From assembly GCA_031292035.1 (NCBI GenBank), contig JARLHX010000375.1, positions 186,001-250,000 of the forward strand: a stretch of 64,000 bases of DNA. The letters run 5' to 3'. The DNA is from Negativicutes bacterium. GTDB lineage: Bacteria > Bacillota_C > Negativicutes > Sporomusales_B > JARLHX01. The translations under genes and the position numbers were made by a program. Positions within the stretch are counted from its first letter, which is position 1, and each line of letters starts with the position of its first letter. Shown here piece after piece: positions 33,690 to 43,091 of this stretch. The notes beneath the pieces were generated by a model that was not told the DNA's origin, ran no database searches, and saw only the letters and a list, made by a program, of their open reading frames with translations.

Positions 33690-34035
33690 TCTTGATCTCT
33701 CCCATCGTCTGATTCGATTTGCGAACTAGGCTTCCCCAGAAGCCCGCCGCGTCATCAGCTCACTTCTTTGTGATTATTACATCTATGAATCTATGTGTTA
33801 TGTGATGTACTTCTACTTTACCCCCTTTCAAACTGCTATCAGCTTTTTGTCAAGCGCTCTAGTCTGGGTATCAGCAATTACATTGGCCGAGATTTTCCTA
33901 ACTTCATTCTATTACCTTGACAGTATCAAGTAAAATATCCCTTAACCATGACCGTTATAGATGAAAGCCATAACGAATTCGACCAATTGTTGCTAAAACA
34001 GAGAAAACTTAGTATGATTATGCAGGGTGATAGAA
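33690..34035. other. Divergent regulatory region between mdcA and the LysR gene
   Basis: A 346-base A/T-richer spacer with no gene. It should hold both promoters and the LysR operator. A TTGACA lies at 33849-33854 on the minus strand pointing to mdcA, but the matching -10 (TTGAAA) is poor, as expected for an activator-dependent promoter. Another TTGACA lies on the plus strand at about 33922 ahead of the LysR gene. I could not define a convincing LysR box. Confidence 0.5.
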
Positions 34036-34962
34036 ATGGATTTTATTCATTTAGTATACTTTTTTGAAGTAGCGCGCCAGGAAAGCTTTACCAAGGCATC
34101 AGAGGTTTTGTATGTTTCTCAATCTACCATCAGCAAACTCATTAAGAATCTTGAGAGCGAATTGGGAGTGGCCCTCTTTTACCGCACCCCTAAGCGAGTG
34201 ATACTTACCGATGCAGGGCAACTTCTTTTGACCAAGACTAAGATCATTATTGAAACCCTAAACAGCATTCATCCAGAATTGTCCGATTTGACCGGCACTC
34301 CGCGGGGACGCCTGAAGATCGGTATGTCGCCGATGGTCCAGACACTTTTTCCGCAGGCCATCGCCGAATTCAAGTCCCTTTACCCTCAAATCATTATCGA
34401 CCTAATTGAAGTCGGTTCCAAAAAGGTTGAACAGGGAATATCCGAGGGAACCATCGACGTCGGCATCATGATGTTGCCCACAAGAGGCAAAGAAGAACTG
34501 GTTGTTTTTCCCTTTATGAATGACCCAATGATGTTGATTGTTCATCCCAACCATCCTTTAGCTACCAAGCAATTTGTTGACATGTATGATCTGCGTGATG
34601 AGCCTTTTGTACTCTATAAGGAGGACTTTGCCCTGCATGATCACATCATCGAAAAATGCCAGGAACTTGGTTTCGAACCCCACATAGTATGTGAAACGGC
34701 GCAGTGGGACTTCATGGTGAACATTGTCGCGTCAAAACTGGGCATTGCGTTCTTGCCGCACACACTATGTGCAAAAATCAGTTCTCAATTAATCAAAACC
34801 TTGCCGGTTGTGAATGGAATTATCCCATGGAACCTTGCCCTCGTTTGGAAAAATAACACTTACCTTTCCTACCCTACAAAAGTGTGGTTAAAACACATCT
34901 TTAAAGTGTTTGGCATAGCAGAAAGTACAATTATACCTTCAGAGAATATTCATGATACCTAG
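34036..34962 (+). CDS. LysR-family regulator, probable malonate regulator
   Basis: About 308 residues. The helix-turn-helix lies at residues about 15-40 (SFTKASEVLYVSQSTISKLI), followed by an effector domain starting RGRLKIGMSPMVQTLFPQAI and ending with the usual HPLA and GLGIAFLP-like segments (SKLGIAFLP). The ATG at 34036 is behind CAGGGTGA; a GTG at 34027 overlaps that site. It is divergent from mdcA, as MdcR is in other mdc clusters, so it probably activates the operon with malonate as effector. Sequence alone does not prove it is an MdcR orthologue. Confidence 0.87.
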   Translation: MDFIHLVYFFEVARQESFTKASEVLYVSQSTISKLIKNLESELGVALFYRTPKRVILTDAGQLLLTKTKIIIETLNSIHPELSDLTGTPRGRLKIGMSPMVQTLFPQAIAEFKSLYPQIIIDLIEVGSKKVEQGISEGTIDVGIMMLPTRGKEELVVFPFMNDPMMLIVHPNHPLATKQFVDMYDLRDEPFVLYKEDFALHDHIIEKCQELGFEPHIVCETAQWDFMVNIVASKLGIAFLPHTLCAKISSQLIKTLPVVNGIIPWNLALVWKNNTYLSYPTKVWLKHIFKVFGIAESTIIPSENIHDT

Positions 34963-35025
34963 TCCGTAATTATGCTCGGCAACATGTCCCCAGCCAGGTG
35001 TCAAGTGATGCTTACGTCAAGAACT

Positions 35026-35070
35026 AACAAAGCCAACTACGTGAACGTTGCTCACGTAGTTGGCTTTGTT
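35026..35070 (+). terminator. Long hairpin after the LysR gene
   Basis: A perfect 19-bp stem whose arm begins AACAAAGCCAACTACGTGA, with a seven-base loop. The 3' arm ends GGCTTTGTT without a long T-run, so termination is likely but imperfect. Confidence 0.7.
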
Positions 35071-35291
35071 GCATCCTATCATCCGCCCTCAGTGCAAAGC
35101 CGCCGCCTTTTATCGAGAGTAAGTAATCGGTCTCTTTTCATCTTTTGGGTTTACGTAGGGCTGATGCACGACCTTGTTTCTTTGCTCGGGTCCTAGAAGA
35201 AAATCAACAGAACCCACCGCGCCATAACCAAGATTATCTTCACTGATCACTCACACATGATTCGTTAAAATGGGCTTGGAAACTAAAACCC

Positions 35292-35351
35292 CTGACTTTA
35301 CAATGAACTTCAACCTTTTTAAAAAGTTAGAAACCGTCAGTCGACCTCACC
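35292..35351 (+). repeat. 60-bp direct repeat, right copy
   Basis: Starts CTGACTTTACAATGAACTTC and ends TCGACCTCACC; gap-free match of 50 of 60 to 24991-25050, same orientation, about 10.3 kb apart. Confidence 0.7.
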
Positions 35352-35551
35352 TTTGAAATGTTTTCCTATATAATGAGTCGGAAACTATCCATTCGTGCCA
35401 CATGTTATGCTTGCATAATTATTCTCTACCCTAGTCTTCTCCTAAAAAGAACCCATCAATCTTGACATCTACCTTCTATTTCACCTATGCTTCCCAAAGT
35501 TGAATTGCAATTTATTCTCTTGTTAAACAGGGAATAAAGACTTCTCACCAG

Positions 35552-35592
35552 TAAAATAAAAGCTCTCCGGATTATAAAATCCGAAAAGCTTC
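35552..35592 (-). terminator. Probable terminator of the chemosensory operon
   Basis: On the minus strand, AAGCT and CGGAT pair with ATCCG and AGCTT around a short A/T loop with a small internal mismatch, followed by TTTATTTTA. It lies about 400 bases after the diguanylate cyclase stop. Confidence 0.5.
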
Positions 35593-35991
35593 CACATAAA
35601 TTCGCAGGAGAATGCAACTCTGAAACTTGATAGGTTCGGGAGGCAAGCGTTGTCGGCATCGCCCGACTCGTAAAACAACAAAAATAATACTTTGTGGCTA
35701 TCCGCCCGACAGGTCAAGTTTTGTCCTTATCAACAATGCTGTTTGCAAATGAATTGGCTTCCCAAAGCGAACTTGACTCACATCTCCCCAAGGACCTGAC
35801 TTTAGAGGATAAAATATGGCCTGCCAGCTTATACAATCGCTTGTGACCGATTTTGATGCAAGCAAATATTGCAACGAATATTACACGCAAGTCCGCACGT
35901 GTTCGTGCCTTGCGCCCCCAAAATATGCATTTATGCTTCTGAAAAAATGTATCGGGGCGGGTCAGTCCGAACAAAAAACAAGGGGTTGATT

Positions 35992-36903
35992 TCATTTTTC
36001 CCTTTGGTACAGTGCATCATCAGCCCGCTTAATGTTTGCATCAATATCCTGCCGCAAGTCAAACTGCGTTACTCCCAAATTCATAGCTACCACTAGCTCT
36101 TTTCCCTCATAGCAGATCGCTGCCATTTCCAAGGTCTGTCGTATTTTCTCCGCTACAACCCGTCCCCCGTAAAAATCAGTATCAGGAAGCATCAGTAGAA
36201 ATTCATCTCCGCCCCATCGTGCGACCACGTCTTGCTCCCTTATATTCGACTTCATAATCTTAGCAATCTCCCTTAGGACCAAATCCCCGCAATCGTGACC
36301 AAAGGAATCGTTTATTTTCTTAAAATTTTTAACATCAGCCAAAACTATGCTCATATTGCCCGAATTCCTTCTCAGCCTTGCAACTTCGGCTTGTAGTCTT
36401 TGCACCATATACCGCCGGTTAGGAAGATTAGTCAAATAATCTGTTATCGCAACGATCTCCAGTTTTTCGAGCATTTCATTCAATTCCCGGTTTTTTCCCT
36501 CCAGCCGCTTGGTGTAGGCTTTCAATGTCTCTTTAGACGCTCTCAGTTCCAGATGTGTTTTGATGCGGGCGCACAACTCCATTGAACTGAATGGCTTTGT
36601 GATATAATCCTGTCCGCCTGCTTCAAACGCTTTGACTATGTCTTTTGGCTCAGTAAGAACTGTGATAAAAATTATGGGGATTTCCTCGGTTGCCACCTGT
36701 TTTTTGAGGAACCGGCAGACAGTAAATCCATCCATTTCCGGCATTATTACATCCAATAAAATCAGATCCGGCATTTGTTCGGTAGCGAGCTGAATAGCTG
36801 TCGGTCCGTCAGCGGCAACCAGCACTTCATATGCATTTCCCAGTAGCTTGCTAATGATTTTTAAATTAATCGGGCTGTCGTCGACAATTAAGATCTTTGG
36901 CAT
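35992..36903 (-). CDS. Response regulator with GGDEF domain (diguanylate cyclase)
   Basis: 303 residues: a receiver domain (1-120) with phospho-acceptor Asp51 in LILLDVIMPEMDG and switch residues T and K (TVLTEP, ITKPFS), a coiled-coil linker (KAYTKRLEGKNRELNEMLEK), and a GGDEF domain (about 150-303). The active site is intact (RWGGDEF) and an RxxD inhibitory site (REQD) lies five residues before it, so c-di-GMP synthesis with product feedback is expected. The C-terminus stops soon after ADDALYQREK, slightly short. It lies 88 bases after the hybrid CheA, which very likely phosphorylates it, as WspE does WspR. Confidence 0.9.
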   Translation of the reverse strand: MPKILIVDDSPINLKIISKLLGNAYEVLVAADGPTAIQLATEQMPDLILLDVIMPEMDGFTVCRFLKKQVATEEIPIIFITVLTEPKDIVKAFEAGGQDYITKPFSSMELCARIKTHLELRASKETLKAYTKRLEGKNRELNEMLEKLEIVAITDYLTNLPNRRYMVQRLQAEVARLRRNSGNMSIVLADVKNFKKINDSFGHDCGDLVLREIAKIMKSNIREQDVVARWGGDEFLLMLPDTDFYGGRVVAEKIRQTLEMAAICYEGKELVVAMNLGVTQFDLRQDIDANIKRADDALYQREK

Positions 36904-36991
36904 AATTCTCTCCTGCGATCCTGTTCCAGATTAAAAAACACCTGATTCTGCTGACATCCTGTTCGGTGACTACGAAAGTATTGAAAACCAA

Positions 36992-39736
36992 TCACGCTCT
37001 TTTTCGCAGGACCTTGTCGACACTTTCGAGCAGGCGAGTCCTGTCCAACTTGGCTTCATAAAGATCAAAGCCGGCCCTCAATCCTTTTTCTTTGTTGCTG
37101 TCGCCGCTCAGTGACGTCAAAGCGATCACCGGCAGATGTTTCAACGTTTCACTGGCGCGGATGGCCCGCACCAACTCGAGACCATTCATGAGCGGCATCT
37201 CGATATCGCTTATGACTGCGTCCACCATTTGCCGGGATAATAACGCAAAAGCTTCACGGCCATTCTCAACTGAGATCACTTCATACCCATCACTTTCCAG
37301 ATAGCTCTTGGTCGTCTTAGCAAAAAACGGGGTATCCTCTGCCAATAGTATCACCGCTTTCTTTGCCGGGAGACTGCCTTCGAAAAAGTTTATCGCTTTT
37401 TTTCTGGTCTCGATACTTTCTTGGGCATAGTATTCCGGTGCCGCTTTCTGAAAAAGCTCATGAATGTTCAGTAGAGTCACAATGGTGTCGCCAACTAGCG
37501 TTGATCCGATGATACCCTGCCCGCAAACGCCGCCGGCGTCCAGATCAATAATTGTCGAAATGGCGTCGCAAATCTCTTCGGCAATGATTCCGACTGGATG
37601 TTTCACCAGCTTGGGCAAAATGACATAGACTTTGGAAAGATTGTTTTTTCGTTTGGAAATAGGCAAATAATGTTCGGGGCGGATGATCCTGATCGTTTTC
37701 CCTTGAAAGGCGAGATAGTGCTTAGAGCCGATTTTTTGAATCCGGGAAAGCTCCACTTCCTCGATCCGAGAAACCATCGCCAAATCGACGCCCAGCATTT
37801 CACCGCCCGAAGTTTTGAACAACAGCAAATATTGTTGTTCGGCCGACCGGCGTTTTTCCGTCAATTGCGTGTCCACTAACTCGGCAGCGTCTTCCGTTTG
37901 ACCAAGGTTAGCTTCCGCCCGAAGACTTTCCGGGTCAATAATCATGGCAATACGGCCATCACCCAGAACGGTCACGCCGGAATAACAGCCGCGGGTTCTG
38001 AGAGCAGCAGGAACCGGCTTCACCAGGATCTCTTCCGTATCATAAACAGCGTCGACCACCAACCCATACCATAGACTACCACTCTTAATCACCAAAATAC
38101 GAAAAGTCCGGGCTTTGTCGGTAAAATAGGCGCGACTGCTCTCGCTGCCACTGGCGATTCCCAGAACATCAGCCAAGCGGACAAGCGGCAACAATTGATT
38201 ACGCAGCCTGAGAACCGGGCAGGAATGAATAAACTCAATCCGCTTTTCATTTTTTGCGTCAGGCTGGATGAGGACCAATTCCTTCACGTTGACCTGTGGT
38301 ATAGCAAAAGCGTCACCAGATACCTCCACAATAAATGAGGAGATAATGGCCAAGGTCAGCGGCAACATCAGCCTAAACGTGGTTCCGCCTCCCATTGTGG
38401 TAAGCAGTTCAACCTTGCCACCCAATTTCTCAATATTTGTCTTTACCACATCCATGCCAACACCGCGCCCGGAAACGTCAGTAATTTGTTCTGCCGTCGA
38501 AAAACCCGGTCGTATGATAAAACTCAGGATGTCTGCCTCTCTCAGCAGAGCGGCTTCCTTTTCAGTGATCCAGCCTTTGAGCAAAGCCTTCGCCTTGACC
38601 TTTTCTACATCAATCCCGGCTCCGTCGTCACGAATATCAATAACCACCCTGCCGCCTTCGTGGTAGGCGCGAAGCATCAACGTTCCTATCGGAGACTTAT
38701 TTTTACCTATTCTGATCTCGGACGGTTCAATGCCATGGTCGAGGGCATTACGCACCAAATGGGTAACCGGGTCGCCCAGTGCCTCAATGATGGAGCGGTC
38801 CAGTTCGACACTCATTCCCTCCATTACCAGTTCGACTTCTTTTCCCATTTTGCGTGAGAGTTCCCGGACAATGCGGGGGAATTTGTTGAAGATATTGGCG
38901 ACAGGCTGCATCCTGGTCTTCATGACCTTTTCCTGCAAGCTTGTCGTCAATTTGTCGATACCCTGGGCCACAACATCGAGCTGCGTCACTTCCTTACCCG
39001 CATTCTGGGCGATGCGGAGCAATTGGTTCCGCCGCAACACCATTTCTCCCACCATATTAAGAAGATCATCCAAAAGTGCGACGCTAACCCGGATGCTATC
39101 CCCTGCCGCGATACTCCTCGCCTTGCCATCCGGCGGCCGGCCCGCCCCGTCTTTCATGGTAGAAGGGGTCAAGGAAACTGTATCGGTCACCGCTTCTGGC
39201 AATTCAAACTCAACCGCCATCGGCTGGGGTTCCTGGCTTCGCGGAGAGGCTTCCCCTCCTTCATCCTGCCCTTCTATGGCTGTAAGCTGATTCCACATAT
39301 CCCAGGCAGAAAGCCCGCCTGCATCGCCCCCGGCCTGCACTGTCCCTGCCGCCTGCAAAAAAGCTTTTACTGCAGCCACATGGGGGATGATGTCATACCG
39401 CTCCGGCTCTTCCGGTCGACAGACAAGCTCCTTCAATATATCAGTCGCCGCCAATAAAGCATCAACCATGTCCGGAGTCACATTCAGGGCCCGGTCGCGC
39501 AGCTTACCAAAAAGAGTCTCAATTGTATGGGACAGTTCAACAAGCTTGGACATCTCAAAAAAGCCTGCCGTACCTTTTATACTATGAACGGCGCGAAATA
39601 CCTCGTTGAGCGTGTCGGCGTCACAGTCTCCCTCTTCCATGCGCAACAAGCCTGCTTCCATTTCACCAATATGAGCCTTTGCTTCCTCGATAAATTCTTG
39701 TAACAATTCACTATTGGGATTCACCGCAGTCACCAC
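36992..39736 (-). CDS. Hybrid CheA histidine kinase with CheW-like and receiver domains
   Basis: 914 residues. Order: HPt domain with His51 (FRAVHSIKGTAGF); a linker without an evident P2 domain; the dimerisation helices (about 210-300); the CheA-type ATPase with NALDHGIEP and GRGVGMDVVKTNIEKLGG (about 300-465); a first CheW-like domain (about 470-610); a second CheW-like domain (about 640-775); and a C-terminal receiver (about 790-914) with Asp in AVISDIEMPLMNG. The start is a GTG at 39736. It sits between an MCP gene and a receiver-GGDEF gene. The built-in CheW domains may replace separate CheW proteins, none of which are nearby. Confidence 0.9.
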   Translation of the reverse strand: MVTAVNPNSELLQEFIEEAKAHIGEMEAGLLRMEEGDCDADTLNEVFRAVHSIKGTAGFFEMSKLVELSHTIETLFGKLRDRALNVTPDMVDALLAATDILKELVCRPEEPERYDIIPHVAAVKAFLQAAGTVQAGGDAGGLSAWDMWNQLTAIEGQDEGGEASPRSQEPQPMAVEFELPEAVTDTVSLTPSTMKDGAGRPPDGKARSIAAGDSIRVSVALLDDLLNMVGEMVLRRNQLLRIAQNAGKEVTQLDVVAQGIDKLTTSLQEKVMKTRMQPVANIFNKFPRIVRELSRKMGKEVELVMEGMSVELDRSIIEALGDPVTHLVRNALDHGIEPSEIRIGKNKSPIGTLMLRAYHEGGRVVIDIRDDGAGIDVEKVKAKALLKGWITEKEAALLREADILSFIIRPGFSTAEQITDVSGRGVGMDVVKTNIEKLGGKVELLTTMGGGTTFRLMLPLTLAIISSFIVEVSGDAFAIPQVNVKELVLIQPDAKNEKRIEFIHSCPVLRLRNQLLPLVRLADVLGIASGSESSRAYFTDKARTFRILVIKSGSLWYGLVVDAVYDTEEILVKPVPAALRTRGCYSGVTVLGDGRIAMIIDPESLRAEANLGQTEDAAELVDTQLTEKRRSAEQQYLLLFKTSGGEMLGVDLAMVSRIEEVELSRIQKIGSKHYLAFQGKTIRIIRPEHYLPISKRKNNLSKVYVILPKLVKHPVGIIAEEICDAISTIIDLDAGGVCGQGIIGSTLVGDTIVTLLNIHELFQKAAPEYYAQESIETRKKAINFFEGSLPAKKAVILLAEDTPFFAKTTKSYLESDGYEVISVENGREAFALLSRQMVDAVISDIEMPLMNGLELVRAIRASETLKHLPVIALTSLSGDSNKEKGLRAGFDLYEAKLDRTRLLESVDKVLRKRA

Positions 39737-39755
39737 TCACATCTCAAATTACCCC

Positions 39756-42158
39756 TTAGCCTTTGAATTTCTCCACCAAGGCATCCAGACGATTGGCCGT
39801 TTCTCCCAACAGATAGGCCGACTCACTTGTCAGCGATGCCTTCCCTGCGGTTTCTGCTGTAGCGGCGTCCGCCTCCTGAATACTCTCGATGATTTCCTGG
39901 GTCCCCTGGGCAATTTCTTTAGTGGCTAAAGCGATGTTGCTCATCACCGAAGCCATTTTGTCGGCACTGCCGGCAACATCGGTGGACTTTGCCGAGATCT
40001 CGACTGTCGCATCGAAGACCGCTTTGACCCCGTTGGAAGCTTCGGTCGCCCCTTGGGATACTTGCTCCGCATGAGCGGCAATATCACTGATCTCTTTGCT
40101 GATGGTGGTCACCTGTTTCACACCCACCGCCATTGCTCCGGAAATATCGCCGACACTCTGCGATTGTTCGGCAACGGAGGAAGCAATCGTACGGGTAATG
40201 TCCTTGGTCTCGGAGATGACGGCGGCAATCTTCCCAACGGCGGCCACAGCTTCGGACATGTCATTTTGCATTTCTTCGATTTGCTGGCCGATGTTCCGGG
40301 TCTCTTCCGCAGTCCGTTTGGCCAGTTCCTTGACCTCTGCCGCAACAACCGCGAAGCCCTTGCCTGCTTCACCAGCTCCAGCCGCTTCGATGGTCGCGTT
40401 CAACGCCAGCATATTGGTCTGTTCAGCAATACTCCGGATGGTATCCACCACCCGGTTGATCTGCTTTGACGTCGAACTTAATTTTTGGATGATCACCGTC
40501 GTTTCCCTCGACCGATCCTCCGCTTCCACCGTAATGCCGATGGACCGTTCGCAGTTTTGGCTGACATGACTGAGCGATTGATTGATATCCTGCACCGCCC
40601 GGGCCACATTGTCCATTGATGTCGAGACATCCCCGGCGGAGGTTGCCACCCGGGTAATGCTTTGGGAGATTCCTTCCACCACGGTGCTTACCTGTTTCAC
40701 TTCGCCGGCAATGGCTTCCGCCGTCCGGGCCGCTCCCTTGGAAGCTTCCGACATCTGGTTGGCCAAATCGGCCACCGCATCCACGCCGTGACTTACTTCT
40801 TCAGTAGAACTGGCGGTTTCTTCAATGTTCGCCGAGATTTCTTCGACGGTTGCACTCACCGTGCAGATCTTCGCGCTCATCTCCTGGCTGTTGGCGGCTA
40901 AGGTTGTCGAAATGTCGACAAGATCAGAAGAAGAACTTTTCAACTGGACAGTCGTTTCGCGAATATCCCCGATCATGGCGCTCAGAACGTCAAGGGTTTT
41001 ATTCACGGCCTTTGTCAGGGCACCGAGTTCATCTTGCGAATGAATTTCCCCTCGCACAGTAAAGTCGCCTGTTTCCACTTTCGCCATGACGACTTGCAAT
41101 TCAGATACACTGGTCTTAACCGATAAACCAAAAGCAAGAAACAGCGGCAATAGAATCAGCAATAAAACCGCCAGATTGCCGGAAATAATATAAAGCTTAT
41201 GGTTATTGTATTTTTCCATCCGTACAGTGAGTAGATCATCAAGCATCTTAACTTCAGAGTCATATAATTTGCGGCTATCAAGACTAACTCGCTGACCTCT
41301 TTCCAGCAGTATTCCAGGGTTGGCATTGCCAGCCTCAGCTCCGGTCAGTTTTGTAAAATAATCGAGAAACCCGCTTAGATCTTTATTCATAGTGGCGACT
41401 TGACTATCCAGTCTTTCCTTGATAATAGGATTTTCTTTATAGGCTACTTCCATTCCCTTAGTAGCGTTTTCGGCATTGGATTTAATCAGTCCGCCTGTGA
41501 TAATGAACTCTGCCCTTTCTTGAATGCTTAATTCGCGACTGATGGCACTGGCCCCAAGCAATCTCGCCTGTTCCGTCTTGGCGATAATCACCGGCATTTT
41601 GGTAATGACGGCATCCATGGTGTAATAACTGTCAAGAACAGGATCTAAAATAAGATTGGAAGTATCGCCGACGTGTCCGACGAGATCGGTGATATCATCA
41701 GACAATTCAGCGTGGAGGGCAATGGCTTGTTGGGGTGAAACGCCAAGACTTTGCGACTTGACAAGCTGCCACTTTGTTTTTACCGCTTCCCATTTTTCCT
41801 GCGATTTCAAAATGGCACCAAGTTTTTGCTCCGCCGCGTCAATATCCTTGATATACTTGTCCATTTCTTTCTGTTGGCCTACTATTTTTTCTTTAGCCAG
41901 GGGATCGCCGCTATTGAGCATATAGACATACATTTGATGATCCTGAACCGAAGTAAGGAAGGGAATGACTGTACGGACATATTCGACTCCCGCCTTTTCT
42001 TTCTGGATGAATTCGATGTTTTCATTAATTTCGGCCACGACAAAATACATTAACACTGCAACCTGGACCGCAAATATGCACCCAATTAGGAAAAACTTAT
42101 ACCCATACTGCAACTTGTTCATGAGTTTAACGACTGGCGCCAAAATTGAGTTAAACAA
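39756..42158 (-). CDS. Methyl-accepting chemotaxis protein
   Basis: About 800 residues. A first membrane helix ([20 protein letters not shown]), a long extracytoplasmic helical sensor of about 280 residues, a second membrane helix ([18 protein letters not shown]), a HAMP domain, and the cytoplasmic coiled coil with the conserved hairpin tip around [20 protein letters not shown], then [16 protein letters not shown]. An ATG exists at 42197, but GGGGGG lies six bases before a TTG at 42158, which I choose. It is the first gene of the three-gene chemosensory operon and is preceded by a strong promoter and tandem repeats. The ligand is unknown. Confidence 0.9.
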   Translation of the reverse strand: MFNSILAPVVKLMNKLQYGYKFFLIGCIFAVQVAVLMYFVVAEINENIEFIQKEKAGVEYVRTVIPFLTSVQDHQMYVYMLNSGDPLAKEKIVGQQKEMDKYIKDIDAAEQKLGAILKSQEKWEAVKTKWQLVKSQSLGVSPQQAIALHAELSDDITDLVGHVGDTSNLILDPVLDSYYTMDAVITKMPVIIAKTEQARLLGASAISRELSIQERAEFIITGGLIKSNAENATKGMEVAYKENPIIKERLDSQVATMNKDLSGFLDYFTKLTGAEAGNANPGILLERGQRVSLDSRKLYDSEVKMLDDLLTVRMEKYNNHKLYIISGNLAVLLLILLPLFLAFGLSVKTSVSELQVVMAKVETGDFTVRGEIHSQDELGALTKAVNKTLDVLSAMIGDIRETTVQLKSSSSDLVDISTTLAANSQEMSAKICTVSATVEEISANIEETASSTEEVSHGVDAVADLANQMSEASKGAARTAEAIAGEVKQVSTVVEGISQSITRVATSAGDVSTSMDNVARAVQDINQSLSHVSQNCERSIGITVEAEDRSRETTVIIQKLSSTSKQINRVVDTIRSIAEQTNMLALNATIEAAGAGEAGKGFAVVAAEVKELAKRTAEETRNIGQQIEEMQNDMSEAVAAVGKIAAVISETKDITRTIASSVAEQSQSVGDISGAMAVGVKQVTTISKEISDIAAHAEQVSQGATEASNGVKAVFDATVEISAKSTDVAGSADKMASVMSNIALATKEIAQGTQEIIESIQEADAATAETAGKASLTSESAYLLGETANRLDALVEKFKG

Positions 42159-42257
42159 AATAATCCCCCCACACCGACCAATTTTGTTTTGTTTCAAGTA
42201 TTCGTTTTTTCAATGCACCGCTTTGTTCCCATTCTACTAATATTGGTCATTTCCTCA

Positions 42258-42297
42258 GAAAAACAAAAAGCCGCTCCATGCTTAGATGGAACGACTT
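42258..42297 (-). terminator. Minus-strand terminator or attenuator hairpin
   Basis: On the minus strand AAGTCGTTCCAT pairs with ATGGAGCGGCTT (two G-U pairs) around six bases, followed by TTTTTGTTTTT. It could end the cobalamin operon, whose last gene stops at 42474, but it also lies inside the leader of the MCP gene, downstream of a promoter, so attenuation is possible. Confidence 0.75.
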
Positions 42298-42320
42298 CGT
42301 TGTCTTTGTTATTGTTTTTT

Positions 42321-42349
42321 ATTTTAATAGCAATTGCCTATCTTGTCAA
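42321..42349 (-). promoter_or_regulatory. Sigma-70-type promoter upstream of the MCP gene
   Basis: On the minus strand TTGACA (42349-42344) and TAAAAT (42326-42321) are separated by exactly 17 bases. Transcription would start near 42314, about 155 bases before the MCP start, and would first meet the hairpin at 42258-42297. Confidence 0.65.
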
Positions 42350-42375
42350 TCATTGCCGATTTTTGTACAATGCTA

Positions 42376-42455
42376 GGTTTCCAACTATTTCGAAAGGTTT
42401 CCAACTTATTTAATCAGTTTCCAACTATTTTTAATAGTTTTCAAGATTATTTTAA
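42376..42455. repeat. Four 20-bp tandem repeats upstream of the MCP promoter
   Basis: GGTTTCCAACTATTT-type units begin at 42376, 42396, 42416 and 42436, an exact 20-base period, with the fourth unit degenerate. The spacing of about two helical turns puts each unit on the same DNA face, upstream of the -35 box, as expected for an array of protein-binding sites. No regulator is identified. Confidence 0.75.
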
Positions 42456-42473
42456 CTGATCACTTGCCAATGT

Positions 42474-43091
42474 CTAAACTTTGCCGGACCTTAGATGGTG
42501 GCTATCATTAACCAGGGCGATCAACGCCCGGTCTTCAAAGTATTCGACGACATTGACGGCAGTATTGTCTTGGCGGATATCCCAAAGGTGATTCAGATGA
42601 ATATCGAGGATCGAGCAAAAGACGGTGCGGATGGTGCCGGCATGGGAAACAACGACAAACGTTTCATTTTCGTGTCTGGCCACCAATTCGGCAAGAGCGG
42701 CGGCAGCCCGGTCTTTGAGCTCACGAAATGTTTCGCCCCCTGGAATGACAAGTTCGTCAGGCTTTGTAAACAATCCATTCAACTCATCTGGCCATTTCTC
42801 GTGTATTGCGGTATAGCTTAGTCCTTCCCACTCGCCGAATTTCATTTCCCGGAAAGCCGGCATGGCGGTGACAGCCAGGCCGTGCCTGCTGGCAATAGTC
42901 TCGGCGGTTACAAATGCCCGGCTTAGGTCACTGGAATAAACAGCAGCAATCTTTTCCGTTGCCAGACGGTCAGCCACCAGTGAGGCCTGGCGCGCTCCTT
43001 CTTCTGACAAAGCAATATCAGTATGGCCCTGAAATTTTTTTTCCATATTCCAAATGGTTTCACCGTGGCGCACCAAAATTAATTTCGTCAT
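42474..43091 (-). CDS. cobC: Alpha-ribazole phosphatase / histidine phosphatase family
   Basis: A 205-residue phosphoglycerate-mutase-like phosphatase with the catalytic LVRHGETIWN at the N-terminus and VVSHAGTIRTV near residue 150. In a cobalamin operon the expected role is removal of the 5'-phosphate of alpha-ribazole phosphate or of adenosylcobalamin phosphate. The ATG overlaps the cobD stop (TGATG). It is the last gene of the operon. General phosphatases share the fold, so the role rests on context. Confidence 0.85.
   Translation of the reverse strand: MTKLILVRHGETIWNMEKKFQGHTDIALSEEGARQASLVADRLATEKIAAVYSSDLSRAFVTAETIASRHGLAVTAMPAFREMKFGEWEGLSYTAIHEKWPDELNGLFTKPDELVIPGGETFRELKDRAAAALAELVARHENETFVVVSHAGTIRTVFCSILDIHLNHLWDIRQDNTAVNVVEYFEDRALIALVNDSHHLRSGKV

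Larger units (their letters stand above)
35071..35991. other. Gene-poor spacer between the mdc block and the chemosensory operon
   Basis: About 0.9 kb with no convincing gene. It holds the right 60-bp repeat and a minus-strand terminator. A 46-codon minus-strand frame at 35110-35250 (starting MISEDNLGYGAVGSVDFLLG) looks protein-like, but has no ribosome site or recognised family and may be a gene-end relic. I looked for riboswitch cores between 35600 and 35900 and saw none I could name. Confidence 0.5.

Noticed and set aside
24991..35351. Integrative element with att sites
   Set aside because: The direct repeats could be taken as att sites, but no integrase, excisionase or tRNA gene is visible, and the copies differ at 10 of 60 positions. 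I report only the repeats.
35600..35900. Possible riboswitch or structured RNA upstream of the terminator at 35552
   Set aside because: The minus-strand sequence shows short pairings, but none of the conserved cores of the c-di-GMP, purine, molybdenum-cofactor or SAM classes that I know.
42376..42455. Possible CRISPR array
   Set aside because: The units are adjacent 20-bp direct repeats without unique spacers, and there are no cas genes; they look like protein-binding iterons.
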